DNA from: Cyclospora cayetanensis | Taxonomy: Eukaryota; Apicomplexa; Conoidasida; Eucoccidiorida; Eimeriidae | DNA: 64,000 bases | Reading direction: 5' to 3' | Assembly: GCF_002999335.1 (NCBI RefSeq) | Contig: NW_020312480.1 | Coordinates: forward strand, 1-64,000 | In this document: positions 34,995-47,424 of the stretch, in pieces | How the letters are laid out: each line of letters starts with the position of its first letter | Numbering within the stretch: the stretch's first letter is position 1 | Notes under the pieces: generated by a model | What the model saw: only the letters and a program-made list of their open reading frames with translations | Database searches by the model: none | Told to the model about the DNA's origin: nothing | Translations under genes and position numbers: made by a program

Positions 34995-35865
34995 GCAGGG
35001 CGAAAAGCAACACGGCCTTCCTCAAGGATTTTCGCGAACGAAGCGATGTCCAGAGCTGTACACCTAAACTGCGAGCGCTGATGTGCAAAGTGGTGCGATT
35101 GAAACTATTGAGAGCCGCTGAAGGACACGTTCAAGTTCATGCGAAGCGAGGCTAGTGGGTATGTGCGGTCGAGGGCTATGCGTCCATGAGCCTGGTGCAG
35201 GAAGGAATACAATGCCCGCGGAGGGCCCTACCCTTCAGTAAATAGAATGAAAAAAAGCATATGCCTTGGATGGTATGGCAGAGTTTGCCATCCCGACTCC
35301 CAATGCCGCATCGAGGGCCCCTTTGCAAGATGACGCCCTATACGTAGACACCTTCGTTGGTTTGATTTCAATTGCAAGAGGCGCTTAGATTGACTGCATA
35401 TTGTGCATTGTTTTGTTTTTTGATCGTCAAACACCGTTTGCCATTGACACTCGAAGCCAAGGGGCTGAGAGAGAGTCTCGACAGCCTCATGGTGAACAGG
35501 CGCTGCATGCGCACATCAAGCTTTCACATTCGGGATTTACCGCTTGCACCGGCGCTGGCGGAGGAGACCTGTGTGATTCTCTTAAATCGAAGGCACATTT
35601 TCCCTTCGTGTGTGTCTGAACAGCAGCACACACCACGCGCTCACGAGCGAGCATGCATAGCCATTCACAGTTTGGAGATTTCATGTCTCGGGAGGGAATG
35701 CTTGAATGATTCCGCGCTCCCTTTGAGTTGCGTCAGACCTGTCAGACATACTTGGCACAAACCAGGAGCAAGCTACGAACTCAATCCTTCGCTGCCGCTC
35801 CGGCGGGCACCTCCACTGCCGCTTCTGGTCTTGTATCTTTTCGCAAAACAAAACACTGAAGGCAA
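34995..35865. other. Divergent intergenic region
   Basis: Lies between the SMIM4-like gene (minus) and the FKBP-TPR gene (plus), so it should hold both promoters. The ORF 35372-36022 overlaps the FKBP start in another frame and has no recognisable features. Confidence 0.45.
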
Positions 35866-38800
35866 ATGGAGGAGCCCGAGTCAGAAGAGGCTGCAGGGCT
35901 CACCACAGAAGCAGAGAGCGACGCTCCCGGTAAGACCTCAGTCGCTAGGGCATATAGCCGAAGACGGGGATGACAAACCGGCAATGCGTAGGCGTCCTTG
36001 CGCTGCAGGGGCCCTGTCTTAAAGGCCCCTAAGCCGAACTTTTTACTCTTGACTTTGTGCATTCATCTCCCAGCAACGCGCTTTGCTGGGCCTGTCGAAA
36101 AACAACAAATTAGTCAAGTGATACTCCAGCAGCAAGGGCACACCTGCACAGAACTGTGTGTGTGTATGTATGTATGTATGTGCATGTATCCATGTGTGTA
36201 TGTGCATGTGTGTGTGTATGTATATGTATATGCGTATGTTGTATGTGTATGTGCATGTGTGTGTATGTGTATGTGCATGTCTGTGTGTGTATGTGCATGT
36301 ATGTGCATGTGTGTGTGTGTGTGTGTGTATGTGTGTGTATATGTATATGCGTATGTTTGTATGTGTATGTGTATGTGCGTATAATGTGTGTATAATGTGT
36401 GTATGCGTATGTGTGTGTATATATGTGTGCATGTGTCTGTATGTGAAAGTGTGTGTGTATGCGTGTGTGTGTGTATGCGTATGTGTGCATGTGTGTGTAT
36501 GTGTATGTGTATGTGAAAATGTGCATGTATGTATGTGTATGTGTGTGTGTGTATGTGTATGTGTGTATATGTATATGGTATGTGTGTGTATGTATGTGTG
36601 TATGTGTGCCTGTTGGCCTTGGATGCCTGTCTTGCAGTATACGACTTCAAGAGCGATGATGAGGCTCCTGATCCTCGAATTGGAGACCTGCGGGTTCTTC
36701 ATTACAAGGGGAATATCGCGAAGCTGCTGTTGCGCAGCGGACAGGTGGCGATCAGTGATGCTTCGCAGCGTTAGGCCCCCCCTTCCCCCCTGGTTCGTCA
36801 GAAAGCCTTCCATAGTGCAAAGACTACTGCGCGTGTGTTTGTGCTGTGCCTTTAGGGGGGCTTTCTACCAGGGATTGGCGATGAGGTGCTCGGTAGGGTG
36901 CTCTAATGCCTCTGCGGCTGGTGCTGTTTTTGTACTGCCACTATTGTTGCTGTCGCCATTGCTCTGCTGCTGTCGCACCTGCATAGCGCACTCCACTTTG
37001 CAGATGCTTTTGTTTCGCTGCCGCGTGCTCCTCAGTTCGATGGCGAAGGGTTGCAGCTGTGCCTGCGCTGCCTGAGACGCCCTCCAGCAGCAGCAGGATT
37101 CAACAGCGGATCAGCAGCAGCTGTTTGGTCGTGCCTCCCTTTACCACTGCTGAGCTTCAGGACTTGGTGGGAGAAGCAAGCGCATGCACTTCAATCCTCG
37201 CGCCTCTCGGAGCTGCAGGTGCAGAGCGACACAACTGCAAGCCCCACCCGCTTCCGGCGTAACGGACTCCTGTGTCTGTCCGCACTGCGCATGCAGGCTC
37301 CCTGAGCTGCAGGGTAGCGCACTTCTTGCTGAGCTTTCTTTGACAGCTTTCTACTGGTGACATGAGCTCGTTGGCAGCTCGATGCATCGGTGATGGACTC
37401 CTCTGTTTGCTAACGTCCTGTGCTGTCTCACACTTCCCATTCCTTTCTTTTCGAACCGTTGCGCATGCTGCTGCCCCTGCGCGAAGCCCACGAACTGCGC
37501 GTGTGGGGCTTCTGGCAACGCGCTGTATTTTTACAGATGTACTCGCCGCGGAGAGTAGTTGCTGCGGCTGCAATCGTCTTGTTGTGTGCTACTTGCTCCT
37601 CCTGCTGCTGCTGCAGTGCTCCCTGCGTTTGTCGAAGCCGCGTTAAGGTGCATGGTAGGGGGCGAGTCGGCCTTGGTTTGCTGCCAGCAAAAGCATCTCT
37701 TTTCCAAAGACTACGAGCACTGCCCGCAAGGCCTCGTGGCTGCTGCGGCTGCTGCGTCTGGCCTCTCTACCAGCAGCAGCAGCAGCAGTGGTAGTAGTAG
37801 CCTCATTGCCACGAGCAGCAGCAGAGCCTACGCCGCCTTGCACAAGTCGTCGCTGCATGCAACGCGAAGGGCTGCGCGCCGCATCAACACGCAGCTGGGC
37901 AGGCAGCAGGCGGAACGCCGTCAGCAACAGCAGCAGCAGCGGGAAGAAGAAGAAGAGATTCGCGAGGAAGAGGAACGACAAAAACAGCAGAAGCGACTGC
38001 CGAAGGGGCTATTCCAGAGCCACACGCCCTGTGCTGCTGCTTCTGCCGCGGATTGTTGCAGCTGCTGCTGGATACCTTCCGCAGTCGCTGCCGAAGCGGC
38101 GGGAAGAGATTCCGCATTCTCATCATCGTCATCCTCAGCAGCAGCAGCAGCAGGACAGGGCACCACTCAGAATCTCTGCTTTGTTGTTGAGCTGGTTGCT
38201 GTGGGGCGGCTTCAGCGACCTGATGAAGCGGGGATGATTACAGTGTCTCCTGTGACGTCTGCTGGAAAAAGGCACTTCCCAAAGGAGGGGGATCGGCTGT
38301 TTTTGCAGCTTGCTGCTCTCTGTCCGTCCCGTTGCTGCCAGCTGCAGCAGCTTGGCAGTCTCCTCAGCGGCTGCTCAAGGCCCGTAGCGGACGAACTGCT
38401 GCAGCAGCTGCTTCTGCAGCACCGGCAGCACTCGCAAGCAGCAGCAGAAGGAAGAGAGGCCCCTCCTTCGTCTCCCCCTGCTGCCGCGCCGTCCTCCAGC
38501 AGCCTGCACACCTTTGAGCTGCCTCTGAGAGCAGCTCTTCTTCCTTTCGCTGGCTTGCTGCAGACTCTGAAGCACATGCGGCAAGGGGACGCTGTGCTGG
38601 TGAGGCTTACGGGCAGCGCAGCAGCGCCTGTGTCGCAGGGAGACGAGCAGCAGAGCAACCCGCGTAGAAGCACCAATCGGGGTAGCGGGTCTGCTGGCAA
38701 GGAGGATCACCCTCGCCACGTTCCGCTCCAGTGCCTCTGCAGCAGCTGCAGCATGATGCGCTCAGCCGCTGGCAGTTGCGCCAGAACCTTGGGAGAAGCG

Positions 38801-41691
38801 GCCTTGGCGGCAGTCGAAGCAGAAGGCGTATCTGAAACAAGCCGAAGCAGCAGCTGCGCATTTAAGGACCTGAGCAAACCGTGCAGCAACGCTGTTTGCC
38901 TCTTCGTTCGCCTTTGCGGCTGGCAGCGCCTGGAAGAAGTCAGAGTTCCCTGTAAGATCCAAGGCCCTCAAAGTCGTGGCTGCAGTTGCTAATCTTGTTT
39001 CGAGTGCTGCGCATTTCCTTGCTGCTGTCGCAGCAGGTCTTCTCGAAACAGCAGCAAGTGCTGTTGCTGCTGCTATGCTCCTTGCATGTTCGCAGCGCCT
39101 ATACACCCAAATGCGGTTGCGGGAATCTTGCGATATTCCATAATTCCGTTCCAGCCGCAACAGCAGCAGCCAGGAGTCGGCGCAACAGCAGCAGCTGTAG
39201 CAGCAGCAGCCTCTCATCCCCTTTTCGCAGACGAGGAAAGCATCCTGCTTGTCCGCCTGCGCGTTGAGGCAGAAGTATCCCTACCACCCCACGCTGCAGC
39301 TGCAGCAGCTGCAGCAGCTGCTGCAGCCAGCTCAGAAGCTTTTGCGGATGACGCTGATACGAGCCGTCGAGAGGTCTTAGAAGCCTTGCGTCTGCTGCAA
39401 CAGCAGAAACGCGTGCCGTTGCTGCCTTTGCTTTTCAATGTGGCGGATCCAAGGTGTCTCGCAGGAGCAGGTGACCTGACGTTCCGGAACGTGGAGGAGA
39501 AGGATCAACTCCAGCAGCAGCAGCAGTCGGAGAAGGGGCAGCAGCAGCAGTCGGAGAACGTGTGGCTGCTTCTGTCTCCTTCCGCAGTGACATCAGTTCC
39601 ATTGTGGCTGCGCTCAATTCTGCTGAAGCTTTCTCTTGGTCAAACAGCGGAAGTGATGCTGCCTCCTGAGTTGCTTCTGCTGCGGCAGCCGCCTGCGCAG
39701 CAGCTGCACCAGGACCGCATGCTGAGGCTGCAGCAACGCCTACAGCAGAAGCAGCTTAAGGTCCCCTCGCCGTTTTCAGAGCATGCTGAGCATGAACAGG
39801 GCGGTTATGGGGACTTTGAGCAGCAGCAGGAGCAGCAGCAACAGCAGGAGCAGCAGCAGCAGGCAGTACAAAAGGATGTGGCACTGGTTCTAAATGTGCC
39901 GAGGACGTCGTGGGTAAGGCCTGCCCTCCATGCACTGCCCTTGCGATCTGTATTTTGTGTTCGTATTCATCGTTTTGGTGGGTGGCCTACGTTGGTGCGA
40001 ATGGATATCTGTGTGTGTGTATGTGGCGTAGGAAGGGGTATGGTTGCTGCACATGCCAGATGCAGCCGAGACTGCTTGCGAGTTTACAGCAGGAGATCCT
40101 TGCCACGGCGGAGTCGGCGAGAGAGCGGCTGACTCTGCTGCTCTGACGGAGTTGCAGGGGGGGCCAGATGCCTTCTCAGCCGAACTGCAGCTGAAGCGAG
40201 TCATTAAGGGCCTGCAGTGTATCGAGAGGGGGGAATCTTCGGCCTTGCAGCCTCATCGGTTGTCTTACGCGCCAGAGAGACTGCACCAACTTTTGCTGCT
40301 GCTGCAGAGCTCTGAGCACGGGCAGCAGGAAGGAGGTGTCTCTGAAGAGGCGTCGTTTAGGCCTGGAGGCCTCCAGCTGGACTGCCGAGCACTTGTCTCA
40401 TTTGTGGGGATCCTCGGAAGGGTAAGTGGAGCTGTTTGAAGCGCATTCGCAGAGGAAAGACGTACCTTGGCACGCCAGCAGCCTCTGCTACAGCCACTGC
40501 TGCAGCAGCTGATGCGGCAACTGATGCGCGTGTCTGGACACTGCCGTTCTAGGATTCAGACTTTGGTGCTGTGGTGCGTTGATGCTGCGGCTGCAGAAAG
40601 CCGACCATTGGGCTCTCTCGGGAGATGAAAAGGCGGCACTGGGCATCGCTCTGAAAGAAGAAGGGAATGTTCTCTTCAAAGTAGTCCTACATATATATCC
40701 AATTGCAGCAGCGACAAGAGGGAGGGGGAGCACGACGTATCAGTTGGGGGAGCTCGTTGCGTAAAAGAAATAGACTGCGGCAGCAGGAAGGCCCTCTTTT
40801 TTCGTAGCTATCCCCGCCTTTGCATGGCGTGTGCTTAGTCTGAGCAAGATGGCCTCTCTCTTGCTTTCCTACTTGCTTCTTTTTTGGGAACGTGTAAAAT
40901 AGTGCCTGCCTTCTGCTTCTGCTGTGGGTGGCTGCTGCGGTGCAGCACGGCTGGACCGCTGCTGCCTTGTCATTCTACAAGAAAGGATTGGACATTTGCC
41001 GGATGTCTGCTGCGTGTTCCTTGCTACAAAAGCAGCAAAAGCCGCAGCTTCTGCCCCCCTTCGGAGGGTCGTCTGCACTTTCGGCGCAAGGCGCCCCGGG
41101 TAGTGCAGCCGAACTGTGTCTTCCTGCAGCGCAGGCCTTGTGCTGCGGCTTGTCGTTGAACGCTGCTTCCTGCTGCCTAAGACTGAAGCAGTTTAGGGAT
41201 GCTGCAGCGCATTGCGACGTCGCGCTCTCTTGTGCAGCGCAAGACGTGAGCAGCAGCATCAGTTGCAGCAGCTCAGGTGAGGGGTTGCAGGAAGCTGCTT
41301 GTGCCGAGCAGCGGCAGCGTGTGCAGCAGAAGTTTGACCGCTTTCTCACGCAGCGGACGGCCTGGCACCGGAAAGCCCTCGCGTTGCAGGGTGTAGGCGA
41401 GGCAGAAGGAGCCTTGGAGGCAGCGCGAGCGGCTGCAAAGCTTGCTCCTAAGGATAGAAACATTCGGGTTAGCGGCTAGTGCTTCCGCTGCGCTTGTGCT
41501 TGCAGCTGCTTCTGCCGTTCGCTGATGTGGCTTCTTGCCATGGCTTGCTAGGAAACGCTGCTGCTCTAGATACGTGGTCGTTGCAGAGGTCGTTGTCTGT
41601 GGTGGCCTTGCAGGCGTTGCTACTGGAATTGCAGCGCGAATCGCAAAAACAGCAACAAGGGGCTGCCGCTCTGCGGGGCTTCTTGCTTTAG
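35866..41691 (+). CDS. FKBP-TPR immunophilin with degenerate PPIase domains
   Basis: A multi-exon gene. Exon 1 (35866-35929) encodes the acidic start MEEPESEEAAGLTTEAE. Exon 2 (36638-36744) follows in phase (VYDFKSDDEAPDPRIGDLRV). Two large exons (within 37559-38951 and 39086-39911) encode FKBP-like pieces. One has a domain end (LCFVVELVAVG), a domain start (PKEGDRLFLQL), then HTFELPLRAALLPFAGLL and MRQGDAVLVRL. The other has SVPLWLRSILLKLSLGQTAE. Long Gln/Ala/Ser inserts break them, and the usual aromatic PPIase pocket is not evident. Three C-terminal TPR motifs follow: ALKEEGNVLFK (ends near 40680) with AALSFYKKGLDICR, LNAASCCLRLKQFRDAAAHC, and WHRKALALQGVGEAEGAL. The last exon opens after gtggccttgcag (ALLLELQRESQKQQ) and stops at 41691. 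Tandem FKBP plus TPR is the plan of Hsp90 co-chaperones such as FKBP52. Several middle exons are unresolved. Confidence 0.75.
36150..36612. repeat. (TG)n/(TATG)n microsatellite in first FKBP intron
   Basis: About 460 bp of tgtgtatg, tgcatg and tatatg units fill most of the intron between exon 1 (35929) and exon 2 (36638). Every frame through it reads Met/Cys/Val/Tyr or His/Thr, which produces spurious long ORFs on both strands. Confidence 0.95.
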
Positions 41692-43075
41692 CGTTTAGTT
41701 GCTGCAACTGCATCCCTATATGGCGATGCTGCTGTCACCACCCTTTCCTGAAAGGCTGTCGGCCTTTTGCTCCTAGTTCCGTGAAAAGTTCTCACAGCCC
41801 GTCTACTCGACGCGAAGAAGGTGCCAGCGCTCGTGCAGCGGCTCCTGAGATGGAAGTGTCTGCGGCAGCCGCAGAAACTTGCCTCGCACCGATCGGAACC
41901 TGCGTATTTACGCAAGCCAGAGGATTGGGAAGTCTATCCGGAGTAGTGGAAAGGCCAACGTTGGCAGCTGGGGGGATCCCTCGCTGAGGCGGTTTCACGC
42001 ACTGCCTCCGTTTTACAGGATGTAGCGCCAGTGCCACCACGGCAGTAACAACAGCGCCTGTCTGACTCGATGTTGCTCTAAAATGCAAGCGCTTCTGTAG
42101 TGCTTCCCTCTTACAAAGCACAAGTCGCGAGGAGTCGGTGCGGCGCTTATTGTGCCGCTTAAACCTGCCCGAACCGTTACAACTGCTTTACGCCGGCGGA
42201 TTGCTTGGCACCTGCCACAAAAGCGTAGCCTTAGAGGGGTTGGTACTGCCTTTCCCGCGCAGTCAGTAAGTAGACCGGGAGTTAGGGGGGGTCGATGGGG
42301 GTGTCTAGACAGCCAACCAAAGGTAGAGGTGGTAACGGAGAAACGGCTAGTTGGCGTAGCACCAGGCCACAGCAGCAAGCTGGGGGCGCTACGCAACGTT
42401 CGTTTATTGTCGGTTATCCAGCCATCATCAGAAGCCGCCAGTCTATCCACTTGACCGTTCGATGGCTCGGGTAGGTAGACTCTCCCATCAGCTGCCTATC
42501 GGCTCAGTCATTCTTTGGAATGTTTTTGCTCACGTGCGATACTCGGTGGTCCTATACTACTGGCAGTTGCCTGGTGAGCAGGCCGACTGTAGACTGTTTC
42601 GGTGCCTAGAACGCACCAGGCGCACCAGCGGGGTGGCCAGGTAGGTGGCTAACTCCCTTCGTTGTAGGTTAGTAGTGCCACAGAGAACGAATTCACCTTC
42701 ATTGTAGGCTCGCCTCTGCTGCAGAGGGGACTGACGGCGTAGGCCTCGCTACGGCTTGGCAGCTAGCAGCTAGCAGCCAAGGGCCCCTTTGGGGGTGTTA
42801 AAAACGGTCACCTCAAATTAATCAACGGCGAGGACGACAAAGACACACATTGGCGCGCCAGACGCTTGCCCCACCTCATCGAGATATCCCTCACAGTGGA
42901 TGGACCTGCCGGCCGACGGCTAGCGACAACTGACTCGGCGGCTTGCTCGGACTTAGCAGCCAGCCAGCTAGGCGGCAGTGCATGCATCAGCGAGGGGAAC
43001 CCTTTACGCGCAGAGGGGCGTTTAAGCTGCTGCCCATGACGCTGGCTCTATTACCCCATGCGTTCAGCCTCCTGC
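41692..43075. other. Region between convergent FKBP-TPR and NPL4 genes
   Basis: Both genes end into this 1.4 kb. A GC hairpin-like aagggcccctttggggg lies near 42779. Short overlapping frames (42013-42450 minus, 42462-42644 plus) have no features I can support. Confidence 0.5.
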
Positions 43076-45713
43076 CTAGGCAAGGGACTTTAGAATGTCT
43101 TCCATGCCGGCATCCACCGGCGTTTCTTTAGAGACCGAGTCGCAGATGGTAAGGCTCGTGGGAAGGTCGAAGAGACGCGCAACATAGAGCAGTAAGTGGA
43201 AGTCACAGAATCGGCTCCAGTTAGCGTCAGAACCCCCAGCAGCACCCGCAGCCGAGCGGCTCATCGAGGGGTGGTTAAAGTATGCCTGAAACAGCCCAAA
43301 GCGGTCTATGCGAGGCAAGAGATGTATTTCACGCCAGAGGCTGCCGCGGGGAGTGCAGCTTCAAGTCAACTGGAAGGCCTGGAGAGACAGCCAGCCGCCT
43401 CAGCCAGCGGAAGGCGCGAAAGGGAACACAGCGGGGCAGACAGACACAGGGGGATCACCAAAGCCAGACAGCGCCGTTCAACAACAGCTGTGCCACAACA
43501 GCTGTGCAACACCACAGCGGCAGAATACAGAGTCCACTGACTTGAATGTCTTGCGGAGTTTGGGCTATAATCCGATTTTCTCTAGGGAAATGCGTGTGCT
43601 GGAAGAAAGAGCGAACCTGAACGTGCCACAGGCGAACGGCAGACAGAGCCCATGAGGCACGCACGCGCAAGCAAGCAAGCCTCCACCGCCATGCATGTAG
43701 TGCCACGCCTCATCGAGCAAGCCCCCTCCCCCCCTCAAGGGAAGGCGCCTCTGCGAGGAGGGATAGACACTGCTGACGTAAATTCATCATGCTAGGGGCC
43801 AACCGAGACAGCCAATCACGCAAAAAACGAAAAAACACACCCGTTTAGGCGCAGATTCATTAACCCTGACAATACACCAGCTTGCGTCGAATCGGTCCTT
43901 TTCCACACCCGATTCCAGCACCTGCGGCCGCAATTCTCCCTTAGGAGAGACGGAGGGCAGCACGAGGAGACAGCGCAAAAACGGCATGTGACACCCTGGC
44001 AGCAGCAGCAGCAGCAGTAGCAGCAGCAGTAGCAGCCTGTGCAGAGAGATACTCGATAGAGCGACAGCTACACACCGCGTTGGTGCGCAAGGGCGCCACG
44101 GCTGTTCACCTCCGCCAATTTGTAGCAGCAGCAGAAGCAGCAGCACAAACACAAACGGCAGTACAAACAGCAGCACAAGCAGCAGCACAAACACAAACGG
44201 CAGTACAAACAGCAGCACAAGCACAAACGGCAGCACAAACACAAACAGCAGTACAAACAGCAGCACAAGCACAAACGGCAGCACAAGAACAAACAACAGC
44301 ACAAACGGCAGCACAAGAACAAACAGCAGCAAAAGCACAAACAGCAGTAGCAAAAGCAACCGCACAAACAGCAGCACAAGCACCCCCAACACAACCTGCC
44401 TTGCGGGGTTTGCTAAGGACGATGTGTGTCTCATCGGTTTGCTCGTCGGCGATCATGCCGTCTCGAACAAGAGCCATAATCTGTGATCAGCCAGAGTCCG
44501 AGAGGAGCAATGCGTCGTAAGCAACTGATGGAGGGGCGAAATTTCCACACACGGAGCGATGGAAAGCGCGTTGGAAGGGAGGGCAGCACCCGTATGTGCG
44601 ATTTTCTTGGCGTTAGTGTGCACAGGGAAGCGTAAGCTGACACCCACCAAATCGGATACCATAAAGGCGTTAGGAACGATTTCCTGCTGCTTCTGTTCCT
44701 GCTGCTTCTGTTCCTGCTGCTCGAGCTCTTGAGGCTCAGCAGTGTGCTGCAGCGCCACGGTGCATGCGACAAACTTAGGAACCGGATACCCCGAGAAATG
44801 ACTCGACTGAAGGTGAGCGAGCTGTAGCCTGCGGCAGCAGCTCGCACAAGAGCACGCGGAGACTGAAGGTCTCTCTTGTTCTAGACAGCCTGGTGTATCG
44901 GTAACACAGTGCAGTGCCGTCCCTCCAGACTTCAAAGCAGGCAAGGAGGGAAAGCCTTCGCGAAAGCTCCAGAGACGCCTAGGCCGATCTGCACGCTGCG
45001 CTTTCGGGTGTGAGCGGCTTTTGCGTGGGCAGGAGGACAGTTTTGGGGGGAATTGGGGGGTTGGAAGCGGCTTCAGCGCACAGCAAGCTTCTTTTTGCTG
45101 CTTGGATAAATCCTTTGCAACTCACTTTGCGAGGAACAAAACCTCCTTTGGAGTAAGGAGCTGCTTCCTTGGTTTATGCGTGAAGACAAAGCCAATCAGC
45201 TCGAGTCCAAGACGAGCAGCGACTGCAGCAGCCAACTCCATTTCTGAAGCGTGGCCTTCTAGCAAACGAAATTCGTCCTCCGTTCCTTCCTGAGCGCAGA
45301 GGCAGAGGCCAAAAAATCCACGCTACGGGCAGGAAGAGACGCGCGTTCACACAAGGAGACTGAGTGCGAGCGATCGGCACTTAACAGAAGAGATGCAGAC
45401 GCGGGAAGGACAAGCAGAAGAAGACGGTTTCGACGTAGCAGCGTGGAATCTATAGCGCAAGCCGCCAATCGGCAAATAGAAAAAGAAATCACCGGGAGAT
45501 ACTCTCTGAGACAGAGAGTAAGAGAAGAAGAGAGCAAAAAAACGCAGCGAGAAAGCGCATAAACACACAGCAGGCCTTTCTTTGTACGCAAGTCGCACGC
45601 GCAGCCATGACAAAGCAAGCGCTGCCGCTCCCCTTATCGTGCACCCTACTGTAGGACAAGAAACGCTGCGGGTTCCGCATTAAGACGCCTCACGGCAGAC
45701 AAACGCAGCTAAG

Positions 45714-45744
<31 letters not shown>

Positions 45745-47424
45745 GAGCAGAAGCAGAAGCAGACGCTTTGCATAAAACCACGAAAGGAAAGCGAAGGAGA
45801 AGTTGCAGCAGGGTCAGTGGCGGTAGGGCTTTTGTTAGAGTGGGGGAACTTTTTCACCTGAGGAGGTTCATAGACGGCTTCACAGACGGCGCGAATCCCC
45901 AAAGGATAATGCCGATCTTCTCGATAATAGCCAAACATGAAGCCGCAGCGTTGCTGTTGCATATTGAGATCATTCTTCCAGTAGGAAACGAACTGCTGCA
46001 CCTCGGAAACATTCATCAGTTCCAGGTGATCCACGTGTCGGTACACCTGGTGCTTCAGCGTCAGCGTCTGAGGAAGCTGCAGCGCACCAGAAACTCTAGC
46101 ACGAGCAGCACCAGATGACTTGCGAGCTCATCTGCATGCGCGGAAGGGCACGAGGTCCAGTCCCCTGCATAGAAAAGGCAAGAGACTTCACTAGCCTGGG
46201 GAGGACTATGTGTATGCATGCATGCAGGCTTCACTCAGACCTTGTTCATATGGCCAGCCTGCAGCTTTGTGGCTGTGAAGCTGTTGACGAGCGGCAAATC
46301 CAGAACGGCGTAGTCCCTCTCCTCTAGGAATTTGTCAAAGGGTTTAAATGCACTGTTGTTGCCGCTGCTGTCGGCATCCTTGCTGCTGCTGCTGCTGCTG
46401 CTAAGGTTTGAACTAGAACTGCTGGAACTGGCTGTGGGCAGGCCTGGGCAGAGAGCAGCAGCCCACAGAAACGCACAACTACCGCATGAAGTCGCAAGTC
46501 TGCCTCTGCAGTGGAGGCAGCCTTAGTACACAACGCTGCCGTTTTGCGGAAGAACAAGGGTAAAGCCTCAAAGCACCGCTCCGAAAAGCCAGCATACAGG
46601 AGTGAGCGGAACTGCATGCTAGGAGGCAAGGCAAGGAAATAAGAGACTGCGAGAATACCACGACCCGAGGGGGCATCCGTGAAGCGTGCAAACTGAGCAG
46701 AAAGTGTGTGTCACTCTGTGCTGAGACTGCCCCTGCGACTCCTGCGGGTGAAGTTTCTGTCACTGGTGCAGAGGCAACTACACCGAAATGCTTTTTCGGT
46801 GCGTGTGTAGTGTGCAGCTATTAGCCTCTGCCGAGAGGCCCCCAGCCAGCAGTCGGCCACAGGCGCAGTGTGAAGTCTACCTTCCGCCGGCGGAATGTCG
46901 AGAGCCACGTCTTTAAGGCTGTGCGATGGCGTGAAGAGGGTTGCAGAATGTCTAACAACAGCGTTGCTGCCTCGTGTGTCAACAAAAAGGAGGCATCCGG
47001 AAGAAAGGCCCAAAGACTCTACACAGCACGCGGCCCGCGGCAATAGCTGCACAGGAAAAAGGCGCATTTGCATTGGCGAATAGAAAGCCGTGGCTGAAAG
47101 CTGTCAGAAAAGACAGCTCTCCATTTGAGGCTGAACTGATGCAGCAGCCAGACTTGAACCCTGGGGAACAACCACCAGCCACAGGAACGCCTCCATGCGG
47201 CGCGAAAGCCCATCAGGAGTGGCAGCAGCAGCACAGCATCAGCAAGAAACAAGTTGCACCTGTTTCTTCGCAGCATCTGTGTAGAGGTCGAGTGTATCTT
47301 CAGGAACTTTCAGCTGCTGGGCTACCTGCACATACAACTCGGATGCCGTGATACTGCTGTTGCACGTCACTCTGCTATGCCCAGAAGAGGCACGCAAACG
47401 CAGCACCAGGTGTTGCCCTTCCAT
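43076..47424 (-). CDS. NPL4: NPL4, CDC48/p97 cofactor
   Basis: NPL4 pairs with UFD1 on the CDC48 ATPase to unfold ubiquitinated substrates, for example in ER-associated degradation. The start Met at 47424 begins an N-terminal ubiquitin-like domain (HLVLRLRASSGHSRVTC, VAQQLKVPEDTLDLYTD), donor AAACAG/gtgcaa. An exon near 46870-47050 adds LGLSSGCLLFVDTRGS. Next come a Ser-rich linker and KPFDKFLEERDYAVLDLP (near 46310). The NPL4 core follows: QVYRHVDHLELMNVSEV, FGYYREDRHYPLGIRAV and CEAVYEPPQV (45900-46030), LGLELIGFVFTHKPRK (near 45190), and HFSGYPVPKFVACTVALQ with IVPNAFMVSDLVG (44650-44810). Then come MALVRDGMIADEQTDETHI (near 44450), VLESGVEKDRFDASWCIVRV (near 43900), HFPRENRIIAQTPQD (near 43580), and the C-terminal FCDFHLLLYVARLFDLPTSL ending in MEDILKSLA at 43076. 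This order matches NPL4 along its length. Exact borders of the middle exons are not fixed. Confidence 0.88.
44128..44400. repeat. CAGCACAAA-type nonamer array in an NPL4 intron
   Basis: Roughly 30 units mixing cagcacaaa, cacaaacgg and cagtacaaa. On the plus strand they read as Gln-Thr/Ala; on the minus strand as Val-Leu-Phe or Cys-Ala. The array lies between the NPL4 exon containing HIVLSKPRK and the exon opening near 43942 (GELRPQVLESG), so it is probably intronic. Confidence 0.85.

Noticed and set aside
36110..37075. Long ORFs on both strands of Met/Cys/Val/Tyr or His/Thr
   Set aside because: They are translations of the (TG)n/(TATG)n array in the first FKBP intron.
42850..42880. tggcgcgccagac, thought of as a retroelement primer-binding site
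   Set aside because: No long terminal repeats and no reverse transcriptase or Gag-like frame nearby.
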